Positions 27,301 to 36,345 of a stretch of 45,621 bases of DNA are shown in pieces. The DNA lies in the NCBI GenBank assembly GCA_903642225.1, contig CAHJWI010000036.1, positions 1 through 45,621 of the forward strand, given 5' to 3'. Position 1 is the first letter of the stretch; every line of letters starts with the position of its first letter. Origin of the DNA: Acidobacteriaceae bacterium. GTDB lineage: Bacteria; Acidobacteriota; Terriglobia; Terriglobales; Acidobacteriaceae. Under the pieces are notes generated by a model, which made no database searches, was not told the DNA's origin, and saw only the letters and a list, made by a program, of their open reading frames with translations. The position numbers and the translations under genes are program-made.

Positions 27301-29895
27301 ATAATCGCCAACTATGGCGGTGATGCGAACTACGCAGGAAGCAGCGCGTCCAGAACTCAGACTGTCGTACAGACTGCAAGCTTCATCGCGATTACGCCAG
27401 CTTCGTCAAGCGTGCTTGCAGGAAAGATTGCGACACTGGTCGCTACAGTAACGAGCAGCACCGGAACCCCGACTGGCAAGGTCATCTTTGAAGAAGGAAG
27501 TGTGGTTCTTGGTACGGCGACACTGGAACAGGGCATCGCGCGGTTTTCTACTTCGACACTTCCGGCCGGCAGCCATGCCCTAACGGCTAATTATGCAGGA
27601 GATGTCAATTATCTGCCCGTTAGCTCAAACGCGGTAGCTGTGCAGGTGGTGCTCGCAAATACGGCCGTTGTGCTCGCAGGGCCCGGCTCTGCCGTCACTG
27701 TCACGAATCCAGCAAGATTTTCCGCAGCGCTATCTTCTGAAGGCGTACAGCCAACGGGAACCCTTACCCTCTATGACGGTGAAATCGCACTAGCAACGCA
27801 GCAGGTGACCGGGGCCGGAAGCCTGAGCTTTAGCGTCACCTCTCTTAGCGTGGGACGACATTCCTTGACCGCTTACTACAGTGGCGACGCTCACAATGCA
27901 GCGTCGACGTCCACGGCTGTTTTGGTTGACATTCAACAAGCGGGTACAACAACCACACTCGTCACGAGTGGCACACCCGCCTTGCTGGGACAGGATGTTA
28001 CGTTTACCGCTACCGTGACAAGCGGGATTGCGAACCTGAGCGGGATGGTGCGTCTCTTTGATGGTGGCCGGAGCTTGGGCTCCTCGCCTTTGGTCAACGG
28101 TGTTGCCAAAAGCGTTGTCAACACGCTGTCGTTTGGTACGCATTCTCTGACGGCCGTCTATGCGGGTGACGCTCAGCACTCAATCTCGTCCTCTAATCCT
28201 CTCGATCAACGCATTCTTGAGCTTGCAAAGGTTGACTTAGCATCCAGCCCAAATCCTTCCATCAGCGGACAGACGGTATCGTTCGCGGCCTCGGTTCAAC
28301 GTGTGGCGGGCATGACTCCTACAGGCTCAATCGCCTTCTATGACGCCGCGACAGTACTGGGGACGGTGAACCTGGATGCGGCAGGGCAGAGCACGTTACA
28401 AACGTCATCTCTTTCCGTCGGTCCGCACTCCGTTCAGGCCGTCTACTCGGGTGATATTAACTTTCCCGAAGCTAGGGTTAGCTCTGTTCAGCTTGTGAAG
28501 CTGGCGACAACTCGCCTTTCCGTTGTCGGGAGAAATCCAGCGACCTACGGCAATGTGACAGACCTGACAGCTACAGTGCAAAGTGACGGAAGCACTGCCA
28601 CAGGCACCGTGCAGTTCACAGAGTCAGGCTCGTTGCTGGGCTCAGCCGTTCTGGACGGAGGCGGCGTGGCAGTCCTGCACCTCTCCACCCTAGCGCCAGG
28701 GCAACACACGATAGTGGCAGTGTATGCAGGTGACGGCAAAGCAGCTTCTTCTACGGCATCACCAATCCAGGTTCTCGTAAAACAGCAGACGACACTCACG
28801 CTCTCTGTCGGGGCGAACCCGGCACTCACGCTTGATAACCTGGTCTTAACAGCAATTCTTCAAAACAGTAAAGCCGCAGTCGCTACAGGAAGCATTGTGT
28901 TTCTCGAGAGCGGTAAGCCGGTGGGTGCAGCGACGCTGGACGCCATTGGGGTTGCCCACATCAATCTAATGCCCTTGTCCGCAGGAGTGCACTCATTTAC
29001 TGCTACTTACCAAGGCGACGATGCAGATTTTCCAGCCTCAGCAGCAACGCTGACGGAAGGTGTAAATCTACGATCCACGCGTACTGATCTTTCGGCCAGC
29101 TTCACCAGCCTGAACGACACCCAGCAGGTCACGCTAATCGTAATCGTACAATCGCCTACGCCGTCTTCTGTTGCATCGCCCAGTGGATTACTCACTCTGT
29201 ATGACGGTTCGACAGCAATTGGAACGGTTCAGCTAGACAGCAACGGCGTAGCCACCTTTACGACACGCCTGCAGACAAAGCAGACCGGATCTTATAAGGC
29301 TGTTTATCCGGGTGACGCTGCCTATGCGTCCTCAACCTCTGACACGAAGACGGTAGATTCCGGTCTGGCAGCACAGTTCAGTCTTAATGTAAGCAACACC
29401 GCCCTGAATGTGGCACGCGCTCAACACACCGTCTTAACCGTTACTGCCTCATCGCTGAAGGGATTTAGTGACAACCTTAAATTAGGTTGTGTCGGTTTAC
29501 CTTACGCGGCAACCTGCACGTTCACAAGCAATGGTGCGGTGAGCACGGCGATGAGTCTTGCAGCAAATGGCAGTGGGTCGATGCAGTTGACCGTTGACAC
29601 TGGCAACCCACTCGGCGGCGGATCAGAAACAAGCACATCGCTTCTGCGTTCAGGTGGTGCCGTTCTTTGCATGCTACCGGCAGGATTGCTCTTGCTTCTG
29701 AACGGCCGCCGCCGTTGCGGCATTCGGTCAATGTTGCTCTTGTGTGCAGGCATCGCCAGCGCTGCCATAACGGGGTGCGGTGGGCTGCAGATGAATAGCA
29801 CTCCAGCCGGCACCTATACTTTCCAAGTGACGGCGGTCGGTCAGACGAGCGGTGTCTCGGAATCGCAGACAGTCACGCTCACGGTCGGAGAATAA
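24346..29895 (+). CDS. Giant exported protein: six NHL repeats plus eleven Ig-like domains
   Basis: 1849 residues. The N-terminus is a long signal region with its hydrophobic core at RRWKAFVLAALFLRAASVLCA (~42-62), then an ASH-like domain (~75-165). Six NHL-type beta-propeller blades follow (~205-515), each with a GNLxxADTGNNRIRRVD-type core and IxTVAGxGxxxxxGDGG linkers. After another ASH-like segment (~520-615) come 11 Ig-like domains of the Big_3_5 kind (~620-1670), each ending like HSLTAVYAGDAxNxxSTS. The C-terminus carries two hydrophobic stretches joined by NGRRRCGIR and a lipobox-like ITGCGG, then a last strand GTYTFQVTAVG...TVTLTV. It probably acts at the cell surface in adhesion or polymer binding. 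It overlaps the next gene by 1 bp (TAATG). Confidence 0.9.
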   Translation: MNAINSATCSTSMRHASTCLSAEPFASVLVWFGDHLRGYGGRRWKAFVLAALFLRAASVLCAPLLSMAGTTALGSRTTQTVVVPITSDGTVATIEALTSGAPELDFSIRSSDPSATVCTVGAFYRAGDTCSVNLSFAPLYPGRRAGAVRVLSANRLLLAQVLVNANASGSLPVLKPGRIDTIAGSYGWTYTGDNVKATGAQIFTPKAALLDGAGNLILSDTGNNRIRRVDAVTNLITTIAGAGFPTYSGDGGQATAAMISGPSGLALDGAGNLYFADYQNSIIRRIDGLTGIITTIAGTPLHPGYGGDGGPATVAQLNLPEGLAFDLQGNLLIADSGNNVIRKIDAESGTIDTVAGTLSPTYNGDGISALTASLADPTGITVCTDGSILIADTGNQRIRRVGLDGIISTVAGNGSQSFGGDGGAALQAAINGPANVAMDPAGDIYFTDAGNNRVRMVNARTGQIETITGGSSEAFSGDGGGADLATHYGPFGLFYSPNGDILLTDMFHMRVRRISALALPITYPVMRVGKTSTPQLTNLINDGNDALVLSAPGFDQSALDTATTSCFGAAAISMVPSATCSLGVEFAPTQVGNPITGTLSLPANILSMTPVITLTGQVLSVNPTSVAVSVLAPSTNPSMLGDNVTVQAVVTSDDKSRTGNITFTVDGVTVCNAVTLAAGGTASCTASGLLLGPHFIVAAYSGDAQNAASTSLPYTQVVKQRTVLLLLSSASTAVVTKPVTFTLSATAVKGIPTGMVTFLDGAVILGTASLDVNGHAGLTISNLGLGTHGIVAEYVGDGSNVAATSATLKQSIRQGYTSISAASDNASTPVGAGVTLRAAVTSLDGLTPTGTITFRSGNITLGSVTLQADSTGVLALANLLAGNYNVIATYSGDTDDAASSSIVLTQSVNRLSTVSSLTTNTASLNAGAALRLAAQVAIAPGVTAFGTISGTVTFTDNGLPLGSATVFADGSAVFDAINLAVGAHNIIANYGGDANYAGSSASRTQTVVQTASFIAITPASSSVLAGKIATLVATVTSSTGTPTGKVIFEEGSVVLGTATLEQGIARFSTSTLPAGSHALTANYAGDVNYLPVSSNAVAVQVVLANTAVVLAGPGSAVTVTNPARFSAALSSEGVQPTGTLTLYDGEIALATQQVTGAGSLSFSVTSLSVGRHSLTAYYSGDAHNAASTSTAVLVDIQQAGTTTTLVTSGTPALLGQDVTFTATVTSGIANLSGMVRLFDGGRSLGSSPLVNGVAKSVVNTLSFGTHSLTAVYAGDAQHSISSSNPLDQRILELAKVDLASSPNPSISGQTVSFAASVQRVAGMTPTGSIAFYDAATVLGTVNLDAAGQSTLQTSSLSVGPHSVQAVYSGDINFPEARVSSVQLVKLATTRLSVVGRNPATYGNVTDLTATVQSDGSTATGTVQFTESGSLLGSAVLDGGGVAVLHLSTLAPGQHTIVAVYAGDGKAASSTASPIQVLVKQQTTLTLSVGANPALTLDNLVLTAILQNSKAAVATGSIVFLESGKPVGAATLDAIGVAHINLMPLSAGVHSFTATYQGDDADFPASAATLTEGVNLRSTRTDLSASFTSLNDTQQVTLIVIVQSPTPSSVASPSGLLTLYDGSTAIGTVQLDSNGVATFTTRLQTKQTGSYKAVYPGDAAYASSTSDTKTVDSGLAAQFSLNVSNTALNVARAQHTVLTVTASSLKGFSDNLKLGCVGLPYAATCTFTSNGAVSTAMSLAANGSGSMQLTVDTGNPLGGGSETSTSLLRSGGAVLCMLPAGLLLLLNGRRRCGIRSMLLLCAGIASAAITGCGGLQMNSTPAGTYTFQVTAVGQTSGVSESQTVTLTVGE

Positions 29896-30512
29896 TGAGA
29901 AGCACCCTCGGCAACTTACCCTGGCGTGGTTTTCTGCGCACCGTCATCCGAGCGATCCTAATCATTACGCTTTCTGTCTCCTGTCTGTCGGTAACGGCGC
30001 AGGCGCGGCCTGCTGCGACCGGTCCAGGGAGCAGGCTTGAGGCAGGGCTTGGTTTTTCGGGCTTTCAGCAGGACTACGGCAAGAGAACAATCACGGGTAC
30101 AACATTTTTTGCAGACTTTCATCCGAACTGGCGCTATGGCCTCGAAGGTGAGGCGCGATATCTGAACCGCAACACATCGCAGGATGTGACCCTGTCTACC
30201 TATATGGTCGGACTTAGAGTAGCGCTAAGGACGCACCCATCTGGTGTTCAGCCGTATGCCAAGATGATGGTTGGCACTGGTCATATTGTTTTGCCGTTCC
30301 GGTACGCACAAGGGAATTTTCTAACTTATGCTCCAGGCGGCGGTGTGGATATTGCACTTGGTGACTACGTTAAGATACGGGCGATTGATTTTGAATACCA
30401 GCGATGGCCAGACTTTCCGTACAAAACTCTAAGTCCATACGGACTCACAACAGGTATTGCAGTTCGCCTGACGCGGTTAAAGCGCTACCCAGAAAGTCAC
30501 GGAAGCCACTAG
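29895..30512 (+). CDS. Small outer-membrane beta-barrel protein
   Basis: 205 residues. The start ATG shares one base with the stop of the giant NHL/Ig gene, so translation is likely coupled. A signal anchor (FLRTVIRAILIITLSVSCLSVTAQA) is followed by beta-strands typical of an eight-stranded barrel: RLEAGLGFSGFQQDY, NWRYGLEGEARYL, LSTYMVGLRVALRTHPSGVQPYA and SPYGLTTGIAVRL. The central pattern GGGVDIALGDYVKIR is typical of OmpA-like membrane barrels in this phylum. It could anchor or help export the giant neighbour; this is inferred from the coupling only. Confidence 0.72.
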   Translation: MRSTLGNLPWRGFLRTVIRAILIITLSVSCLSVTAQARPAATGPGSRLEAGLGFSGFQQDYGKRTITGTTFFADFHPNWRYGLEGEARYLNRNTSQDVTLSTYMVGLRVALRTHPSGVQPYAKMMVGTGHIVLPFRYAQGNFLTYAPGGGVDIALGDYVKIRAIDFEYQRWPDFPYKTLSPYGLTTGIAVRLTRLKRYPESHGSH

Positions 30513-30999
30513 GTGTGAGTCACGAAGCATGCCTTCACTTGCAAGAACCTACTTCATCTCCGGTGGGTAGTCGCGGGTTAAGTCGTCAGAGGATATTCCC
30601 CCCAGGAACGCCGGAAATGGCAAAAGACCATCGGGAAATAGGGTGGCTCGTCACATACCTCTCGCATGCGGACGAGTCGAAAGCGCTTCTCGCCACTCGT
30701 ACGGATGATTAACCGACAAGCTCATTTAGCCAAAGACGTTGTAGGGCCGTTGTTCCCAGAGCTTTTGCTTTTGGGCCTAACAAATAAGCTTATTACAAGC
30801 TTCACAAGAAAGAACAGCTTAGAGAGGTCGGCTGGGTCTAAGCGGAAGTCGAGTGCGTTTACCTCGATGCCGGACGTAGGGCAACTCCCAGCGTTTTCAA
30901 CCGATTGCCTCGATTGTTTTCAGCAGAAGTCTTCCTGATACAGATGCCGCTCGATTTTCCTAGACGATGCGGTTGAACTCGATCGAATCCCGTACCTGT
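30513..30999. other. Gap without recognised gene
   Basis: Lies between the beta-barrel gene and the GGDEF fossil. On the minus strand it may contain the eroded 3' end of that gene, but no piece is clear enough to claim. Confidence 0.35.
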
Positions 31000-31320
31000 T
31001 CGCGAAAGTCGTTAGCACCTCGAGCCGGCAAAGCACATCCGACTCGCGGACACCACCAGCTCGGTTACCGCGCGTATCGTTCATCTCCTCAAGCGATCAA
31101 GGTCAATCAAGTGAAGGGTCAGGCTGCCATGTTTCCGCCTAAGATTCTCGATCTGCTTCTCTGCTAAAGAATCGCAGGTCGGCTAAAGAGACCGGTGAGC
31201 TGGTCTTTCCACATTAGCTTCTGACGACCTTCTTGGCGGCGTATCACAAGAACCCACACCAGCATTGTTGCGGCAGGAACGAGTGAACCGACAACTAGCC
31301 AAAGAGCCCGCTGGAGTGTT
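31000..31320 (-). pseudogene. Fossil of a membrane-anchored GGDEF (diguanylate cyclase-like) protein
   Basis: On the minus strand one frame (31319 down to 31164) reads a membrane helix LVVGSLVPAATMLVWVLVIR followed by the classic GGDEF entry WKDQLTGLFSRPAIL, then a stop. A few bases later (31137 to 31081) the next piece is RKHGSLTLHLIDLDRLRR, the metal-binding LLxIDLDxFK block. Then (31084 to 31019) MNDTRGNRAGG and RESDVLCRL, matching INDTYGHxxGD and RxxDxLxRLGGDEF. The GGDEF signature itself is eroded. The pieces are in order but in changing frames with stops, so the gene is dead. It lies downstream of the hybrid kinase on the same strand. Confidence 0.65.
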
Positions 31321-32009
31321 TACCAAGAAGCTCTGTTTACAGCGACGACGTCGCTGCTCGACCTCAAACGCAGAATAGAAGGTTTTTAAAGTTTTGTTGT
31401 CGTCGACAGCAACGTCACACCCCCTTGTAATCGCACGATGCTGGCGCCGTACCAACGCAAAACCGCGTGTTGTTTTTAAACGATGCTCGAAAGCTTGCGC
31501 GGGGCAACAAGTACGGCCAGTGGCTCACAAAGTCGGCGTTGTGCACGCTCTTGAACGTAAGGTCATTTGGAATCGCAAGACTATGTCGTTGACAGTGGAC
31601 ATGGGCGGAACAGACCTGCTTTCCGTCCACATTTTATTCGGGTCTGTCTCCGCCTCACGCCGAAGGGAAATGGCGGTCGCTAGAACGCCGACTCGCCCAT
31701 CGAGGCACGTCTGCGTTAGGCAAACTCCGTATTCAAGCTTTCGTAAAGCTCGCTTAGGCTAACAGCGGTGCAGGAGGTATTCCTTCGCGTCCATTCCTTC
31801 ACTATGGCGTTTTCACAAGTTGGGGCAAGAAGGCCACTGTGTCCGTAGTTCCGTCAAAGGCCACGCGGTCGCCGGGGCGGAGCTGAAGCCCGGTTCCGGT
31901 TTCAGTTCACACTTCATTCCGGAACTTCCTCTCTCAAAGAAAGAAGGAGTCGTTCCGACCCGAGAGCGGTGACCACACCGCTCAATGAACAGGACCGCCG
32001 GAACGAGCT
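31321..32009. other. Eroded DNA between the two signalling fossils
   Basis: No intact gene. On the minus strand it should hold the rest of the response regulator and the sensor part of the GGDEF gene. A stretch LQLRPGDRVAFDGTTDTVAF (about 31885-31830) looks protein-like but I cannot assign it. Confidence 0.35.
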
Positions 32010-32159
32010 TTTGTTGAAGTACAGTCGAGCCATTTCCTGAGAGAACATCAACGGCTTCTAAGCCATTCGTTGCTGATTGGACTTCGAATTCATTTGTCGA
32101 AGCATACGTTGCATCAGCATGCGCAAAACAGCGTCACCATCTGCAATAAGTATTCTCAT
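32010..32159 (-). pseudogene. Frameshifted response regulator gene coupled to the hybrid kinase
   Basis: The ATG at 32157-32159 overlaps the kinase stop codon as ATGA, a typical coupled junction. It reads MRILIADGDAVLRMLMQRML, a receiver-domain first strand and helix, but after 33 codons hits TAG. In another frame the next receiver segment follows in order: NEFEVQSATNGLEAVDVLSG, the strand 2/helix 2 region. A frameshift has therefore split a former receiver domain. One acidic-pocket Asp is also changed to Gly (ADGDA instead of ADDDA). The phosphoacceptor region is no longer readable. Confidence 0.72.
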
Positions 32160-35100
32160 AGTACCGGCTCGTTACAGATCCTTTCAAGGTCCTGCATCAC
32201 AAGGGGTAATTCGATTTCGAGTTCTTTAAAGATCGGGAGTGTGCGTCCTAATTCCCCGGCCGAACAAATTCTTTCGAGCTGAGACGCAAGTTCCGCCGCA
32301 CGTGTAGCTGCCAGGTTCACCAGCGCACCTTTTAGTCCGTGCGCGACCCGACGCAACCGCTCCGCATCCCCGCTCTCGATGCACTCACGAATCATGTTCA
32401 TCTTCTCGAGACAATCGTCACCGAACGAAACGGCAAACTCCGCCACGAACTCGCGGTCTCCATCAATCCGCTCCAGCAACTCTGCCGAATTGACGGAAGC
32501 TCCGGTCTCTCTTGATCGCGCGTTTTCCTTACTTTGATTGCGGCGCATGTCACCGACCTTCTTTGCGGTGTAGGCGTCCAGTACGGCGTCAAGTTCCTGC
32601 GTCCGGATTGGCTTCGAAAGATACCCGTCCATTTCAGCATTGAGGCAGCGTTCTCGATCTCCTTTCATCACGAGGGCCGTCATCGCCACAATCGGTTGGT
32701 GGCGATCAGACCCTGATTCCCACGCACGGATTTTCAGTGTTGCCTCAATTCCGTCCATCTCGGGCATCTGAACGTCCATTAAAACGAGGTCATAACGGTT
32801 TCGCTCCACTGCTTCAAGAGCTTCGCGGCCATTGGCCGCAACTGTAACCGTGTGACCCCTCTTCTGCAACATGCGTACGGCCAGCTTCTGGTTCACCTCG
32901 TTGTCTTCGGCAAGAAGAATATTTAAAGTGCGCTGCACGGGGCGCATGGGTTGCAAGAAGGTCTGCGTGATGATCGTGCTCGGTCCAGCCATGGTGGCTC
33001 GCACTCCGAGTGCCCGAGCAATAGACTCTTGAAGTTCGTGCTTTCGGACAGGCTTCAGCAGGTACGCTGCAACGCCGAGGCGTTGGCAGCGGCTAGCATC
33101 ACCATGATGGCCGCCCGAGGAGAGCATCATCACTGTCGGCACTGTCAGGGCACTGTTTGACTGAATCTCCTGCAGCAACATGAAGCCGTCCATCTTGGGC
33201 ATGTGCATATCAGTGAGAAGCAACCGGAATGGCTCCCCGACTAGATTCGCCTTCGTCAGCATGCGCAGCGCCACCTCACCCTCCGCAACACTTGACACGT
33301 TCATTCCCCACAGCCGAAGCAAGCCTTCTAGGATCCGGCGATTTGTCTTATTGTCGTCTACAACCAATACCTTCACGTTGCGAAGCAGCTCTGCAGCAGG
33401 GGATACGATGGGAATAGGCTCAAGCTGCGGAACCAGGGGAAACGGAACGACGAAGTGAAATGTAGAACCTTTACCTAAGGTGCTTTCAATCCAGATGCGA
33501 CCGCCCATCAATTTAATTAGTCGTTTACAGATAGTAAGACCTAGGCCCGTGCCGCCATATTGACGCGTGGTTGAGGTGTCCGCCTGGCTGAATGAGTCGA
33601 AGATTGTATCGATCTTGCTTTCCGCGATGCCAATGCCAGTATCTGACACGGTGAAATGCACCTGGTCTTCCCCTTCGGCCGCCGCCGCATTGTTGACTTG
33701 TAGGGACACCTCACCCGAAGCCGTAAATTTGATAGCGTTGCCGACGATGTTTACGAGAATCTGCCTAAGTCTTGTGGAGTCACCAAGAACGACTTCGGCG
33801 ACATCCTGTGATATGTCACACAGCAGTTCAATCCCTTTTTCGTCTGCGCGCAGGGCAAGGGTCTTTAATGTCGTTTCGATGCATTCTCGCAGATCGAAGC
33901 GAATCAACTCAAGATCTACTTTGCCGGCTTCTATCTTTGAGAAATCCAGAATATCGTTGATCACCGTCAGCAGAGAATCGGCAGAGAATTTTACCGTTTC
34001 CAGATATTCGCGCTGGTCGCGACTTAATTCGGTTTCCAACGTTAGATCTGTCATTCCGATCACACCATTGAGCGGTGTCCGAATTTCATGACTCATATTG
34101 GCCAGGAACTCACTTTTGGCTCGGTTTGCCGATTCGGCACTGGCTCTCGCCTCTTCCATACTTCGTGAGGCAAGCTTGCGCTCAGTAACATCATGAACGA
34201 ACGCGGCAAACATTCGATTACCATCGGACGAGAATTCCGAGATCGCCATCTCCGCAGGGAAAAGCATGCCCGTTTTATGCCGTGCAGTTACCTCTACCCG
34301 GACCTGCAAAGGCGTATCTCCGAGTGAGGCAAGCCGATTAAAGTTGAGCGAATTTGCTTCAGAGTCCGCCGAAGTGCAAAGGATCTCCTGCACCGACTTG
34401 CCGATCGCTTCCGAGGCAGTCCACCCAAAGGTGTGCTCGGCCTGCCGATTCCAATCCGTGATGGTGCAGTCGCTCGCAATGCCGACAAAGGCATCAAATG
34501 CTGCGCTGATGATGCGTCTATACCGCGCTTCATTGCTTTCTAACTCATCCGCATGGCTGCTGAAGCGTCGATCGATGAACGCGGACAAATAGACGAGGCA
34601 CAGCAATACCACCGAAACGAGCGCAATACTTGCCGCGCCCAGGTCAGAGATATCAATGGCGTGCCGCAAGTTAACCGGTAGAGACACAGCCGGAACGAAG
34701 GTCACAGCCGCCATGCCGAGATAATGCAGAACCGGTATGGCAAGCCCCATAAGAACAGCACTGATGCTCTTTCGCCAGGTCCAGCTTTCCTTTATGTGCC
34801 TGTTTGCAAACGTGAGCCGCAGAGCAGCAAAGGCTATGATTACGGCTGCCAAGATGGAGATGTCGACGATTGGCAGGGAATAGACAGCGCGCGCTGGCAT
34901 CCTCATTGCGGCCATGCCGATGTAGTGCATGGCGGCTATTCCGCTGCCCATGCTCAGGCTACCGGCGCAGGTGGTCAGAAGGCTCATAGTGGGCCTGCTC
35001 ACGGCGTACAGCGCCAGAGCAGAAGCTAGCACTGCCGCGAGCATCGAAAGCAGAACAGTTGGCCAGTCGTAAAGGACGGGCATGCTCATGCGGTAGGCCA

Positions 35101-35308
35101 GCATGCCAATATAGTGCATTGCCCAGATCCCGATGCCCATGGCGATCGATCCGCATGCCAGCCAGATAAAACGGGCGCCCCCGCTCCGACTGAACGCAAT
35201 TCGCCCCGCTAGATCTAGGGCGGCGTAGGCGGATAGTATGGCAATAACAATGGATAGTACAAAGAGCGTGGGGTTGTAGGAGCCGTGCATCGTAGCGCTG
35301 TAGTCCAT
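32156..35308 (-). CDS. MHYT-PAS hybrid sensor histidine kinase with two receivers and HPt domain
   Basis: 1050 residues, with AGAGG about 8 nt before the ATG. Residues ~12-250 are a seven-helix MHYT sensor with HYIGM/HYLGM motifs at 65-66, 128-129 and 195-196; the family is proposed to sense a diatomic gas or redox state through bound copper. A PAS domain follows (~258-378). The kinase core has His407 in FLANMSHEIRTPLNG, an N-box around N524AIKF, DTGIGI (556-561) and GGTGLGL. Receiver 1 has the phosphoacceptor-equivalent Asp700 (LLLTDMHMP). Receiver 2 has Asp845 (LVLMDVQMPEMDG). The HPt domain (~945-1045) has His990 (AHGLKGAL). This is a complete phosphorelay, but the coupled response regulator downstream is broken, so any output must now be encoded elsewhere. 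Confidence 0.93.
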   Translation of the reverse strand: MDYSATMHGSYNPTLFVLSIVIAILSAYAALDLAGRIAFSRSGGARFIWLACGSIAMGIGIWAMHYIGMLAYRMSMPVLYDWPTVLLSMLAAVLASALALYAVSRPTMSLLTTCAGSLSMGSGIAAMHYIGMAAMRMPARAVYSLPIVDISILAAVIIAFAALRLTFANRHIKESWTWRKSISAVLMGLAIPVLHYLGMAAVTFVPAVSLPVNLRHAIDISDLGAASIALVSVVLLCLVYLSAFIDRRFSSHADELESNEARYRRIISAAFDAFVGIASDCTITDWNRQAEHTFGWTASEAIGKSVQEILCTSADSEANSLNFNRLASLGDTPLQVRVEVTARHKTGMLFPAEMAISEFSSDGNRMFAAFVHDVTERKLASRSMEEARASAESANRAKSEFLANMSHEIRTPLNGVIGMTDLTLETELSRDQREYLETVKFSADSLLTVINDILDFSKIEAGKVDLELIRFDLRECIETTLKTLALRADEKGIELLCDISQDVAEVVLGDSTRLRQILVNIVGNAIKFTASGEVSLQVNNAAAAEGEDQVHFTVSDTGIGIAESKIDTIFDSFSQADTSTTRQYGGTGLGLTICKRLIKLMGGRIWIESTLGKGSTFHFVVPFPLVPQLEPIPIVSPAAELLRNVKVLVVDDNKTNRRILEGLLRLWGMNVSSVAEGEVALRMLTKANLVGEPFRLLLTDMHMPKMDGFMLLQEIQSNSALTVPTVMMLSSGGHHGDASRCQRLGVAAYLLKPVRKHELQESIARALGVRATMAGPSTIITQTFLQPMRPVQRTLNILLAEDNEVNQKLAVRMLQKRGHTVTVAANGREALEAVERNRYDLVLMDVQMPEMDGIEATLKIRAWESGSDRHQPIVAMTALVMKGDRERCLNAEMDGYLSKPIRTQELDAVLDAYTAKKVGDMRRNQSKENARSRETGASVNSAELLERIDGDREFVAEFAVSFGDDCLEKMNMIRECIESGDAERLRRVAHGLKGALVNLAATRAAELASQLERICSAGELGRTLPIFKELEIELPLVMQDLERICNEPVL

Positions 35309-35846
35309 TGAGGCCTCTGCATCCCAAGTAAGAACAGGGGGTCACGAGGATTTTAGGATTTGCCGATACCTCTTCTCAATCAACCATTTGGGTCATATGT
35401 CTTGGTTCGGCCGATTTGCCCTTAAAAGCGATCTCCACGTGCGTGTGAGGCAGTTAGAGCGCGTGGGTTGAGCCTGTGTCTTGCCCGATTGTAAACAGCC
35501 GACGCCCATTGATCCATAAGTCGAGTAGACTCAGCACCTCTCAGGCTTTTCACAGTTGGCTACGTCGTGCGAACGAGAGGTACAAGGCAGGTAAGATGAA
35601 GACCTTGTGCACTGATTTTATCGACCAGTACACAGTGGGTCGATGTGGCACGTATGCAGGGTCGACTTGCTGGCCGAGATCGGCAACGGACTTAAGCCGA
35701 TTTGAAACCGGTGACGCAGCTTAGCTGGATGTACAGACAGCCGATCCACTGTCAATATCCTGTTCGCGCGTAGGTCAACATCCCACAGAGTGGACTGTCA
35801 CAAGCGAAACGTGACGGAGATCCTGCTTTAGTAAGCGTGAGTATTA
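35309..35846. other. Gap without recognised gene
   Basis: Upstream region of the leftward hybrid kinase. Its promoter should lie here but no clear -35/-10 pair stands out. No protein-like stretch was recognised. Confidence 0.35.
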
Positions 35847-36070
35847 TGCGAGGAACACGTGCCAATCCCGACTTCTTAGCTGCCTCCTGTGCATTCTGCT
35901 GGCGGCGGCTGCTTCAGCCCAGACGGAACCAACGCTCGGCATTGATGCAGGACTAACCAGCACGCTGTAAGCCCAGGTGTCCACGGTCTTGTTAGCTATG
36001 GCCTGGACGCCCGTTTTGTTCAGGAGATCAGCTGCCGAACGGTTAGTACGATATCTTCCAGGTGTTCTGA
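35847..36070 (+). pseudogene. Remnant of an exported, possibly outer-membrane, protein
   Basis: One frame reads a convincing signal peptide and mature start, SRLLSCLLCILLAAAASAQ then TEPTLGIDAGLTSTL, followed by TAA. The next frame continues with SPGVHGLVSYGLDARFVQE, which has the alternating character of a barrel strand. No start codon lies in the frame of the signal peptide; the nearest ATG (about 35846) is in another frame. At least two frame breaks are therefore needed. It vaguely recalls small barrels such as the one at 29895, but the family is uncertain. Confidence 0.4.
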
Positions 36071-36345
36071 ATTGAGCGGGAATCATTCTTCGTTGTTTGT
36101 TTTGCTGGCCTCTCGATCTGATGTTGGCACAGTCGGCCGTGAAATCCCAGGCTCCACATCCTCTCGGTTCCTTTCCTGGCGTTGCCAGCTTTGTCTGGTG
36201 ACCTTCATGGGTTGCGTCAGTTATGCCGACGTGTGTGCTGCGCCCATTCTTTCACTTCGGTGGGTGCAGCCTGTTCAAGGCCACAGCTTTTCTGGCGAAG
36301 CGAAGACGTTCTGACAGCCCAGGTAGATGAGCGTAAAGGTCAGGT

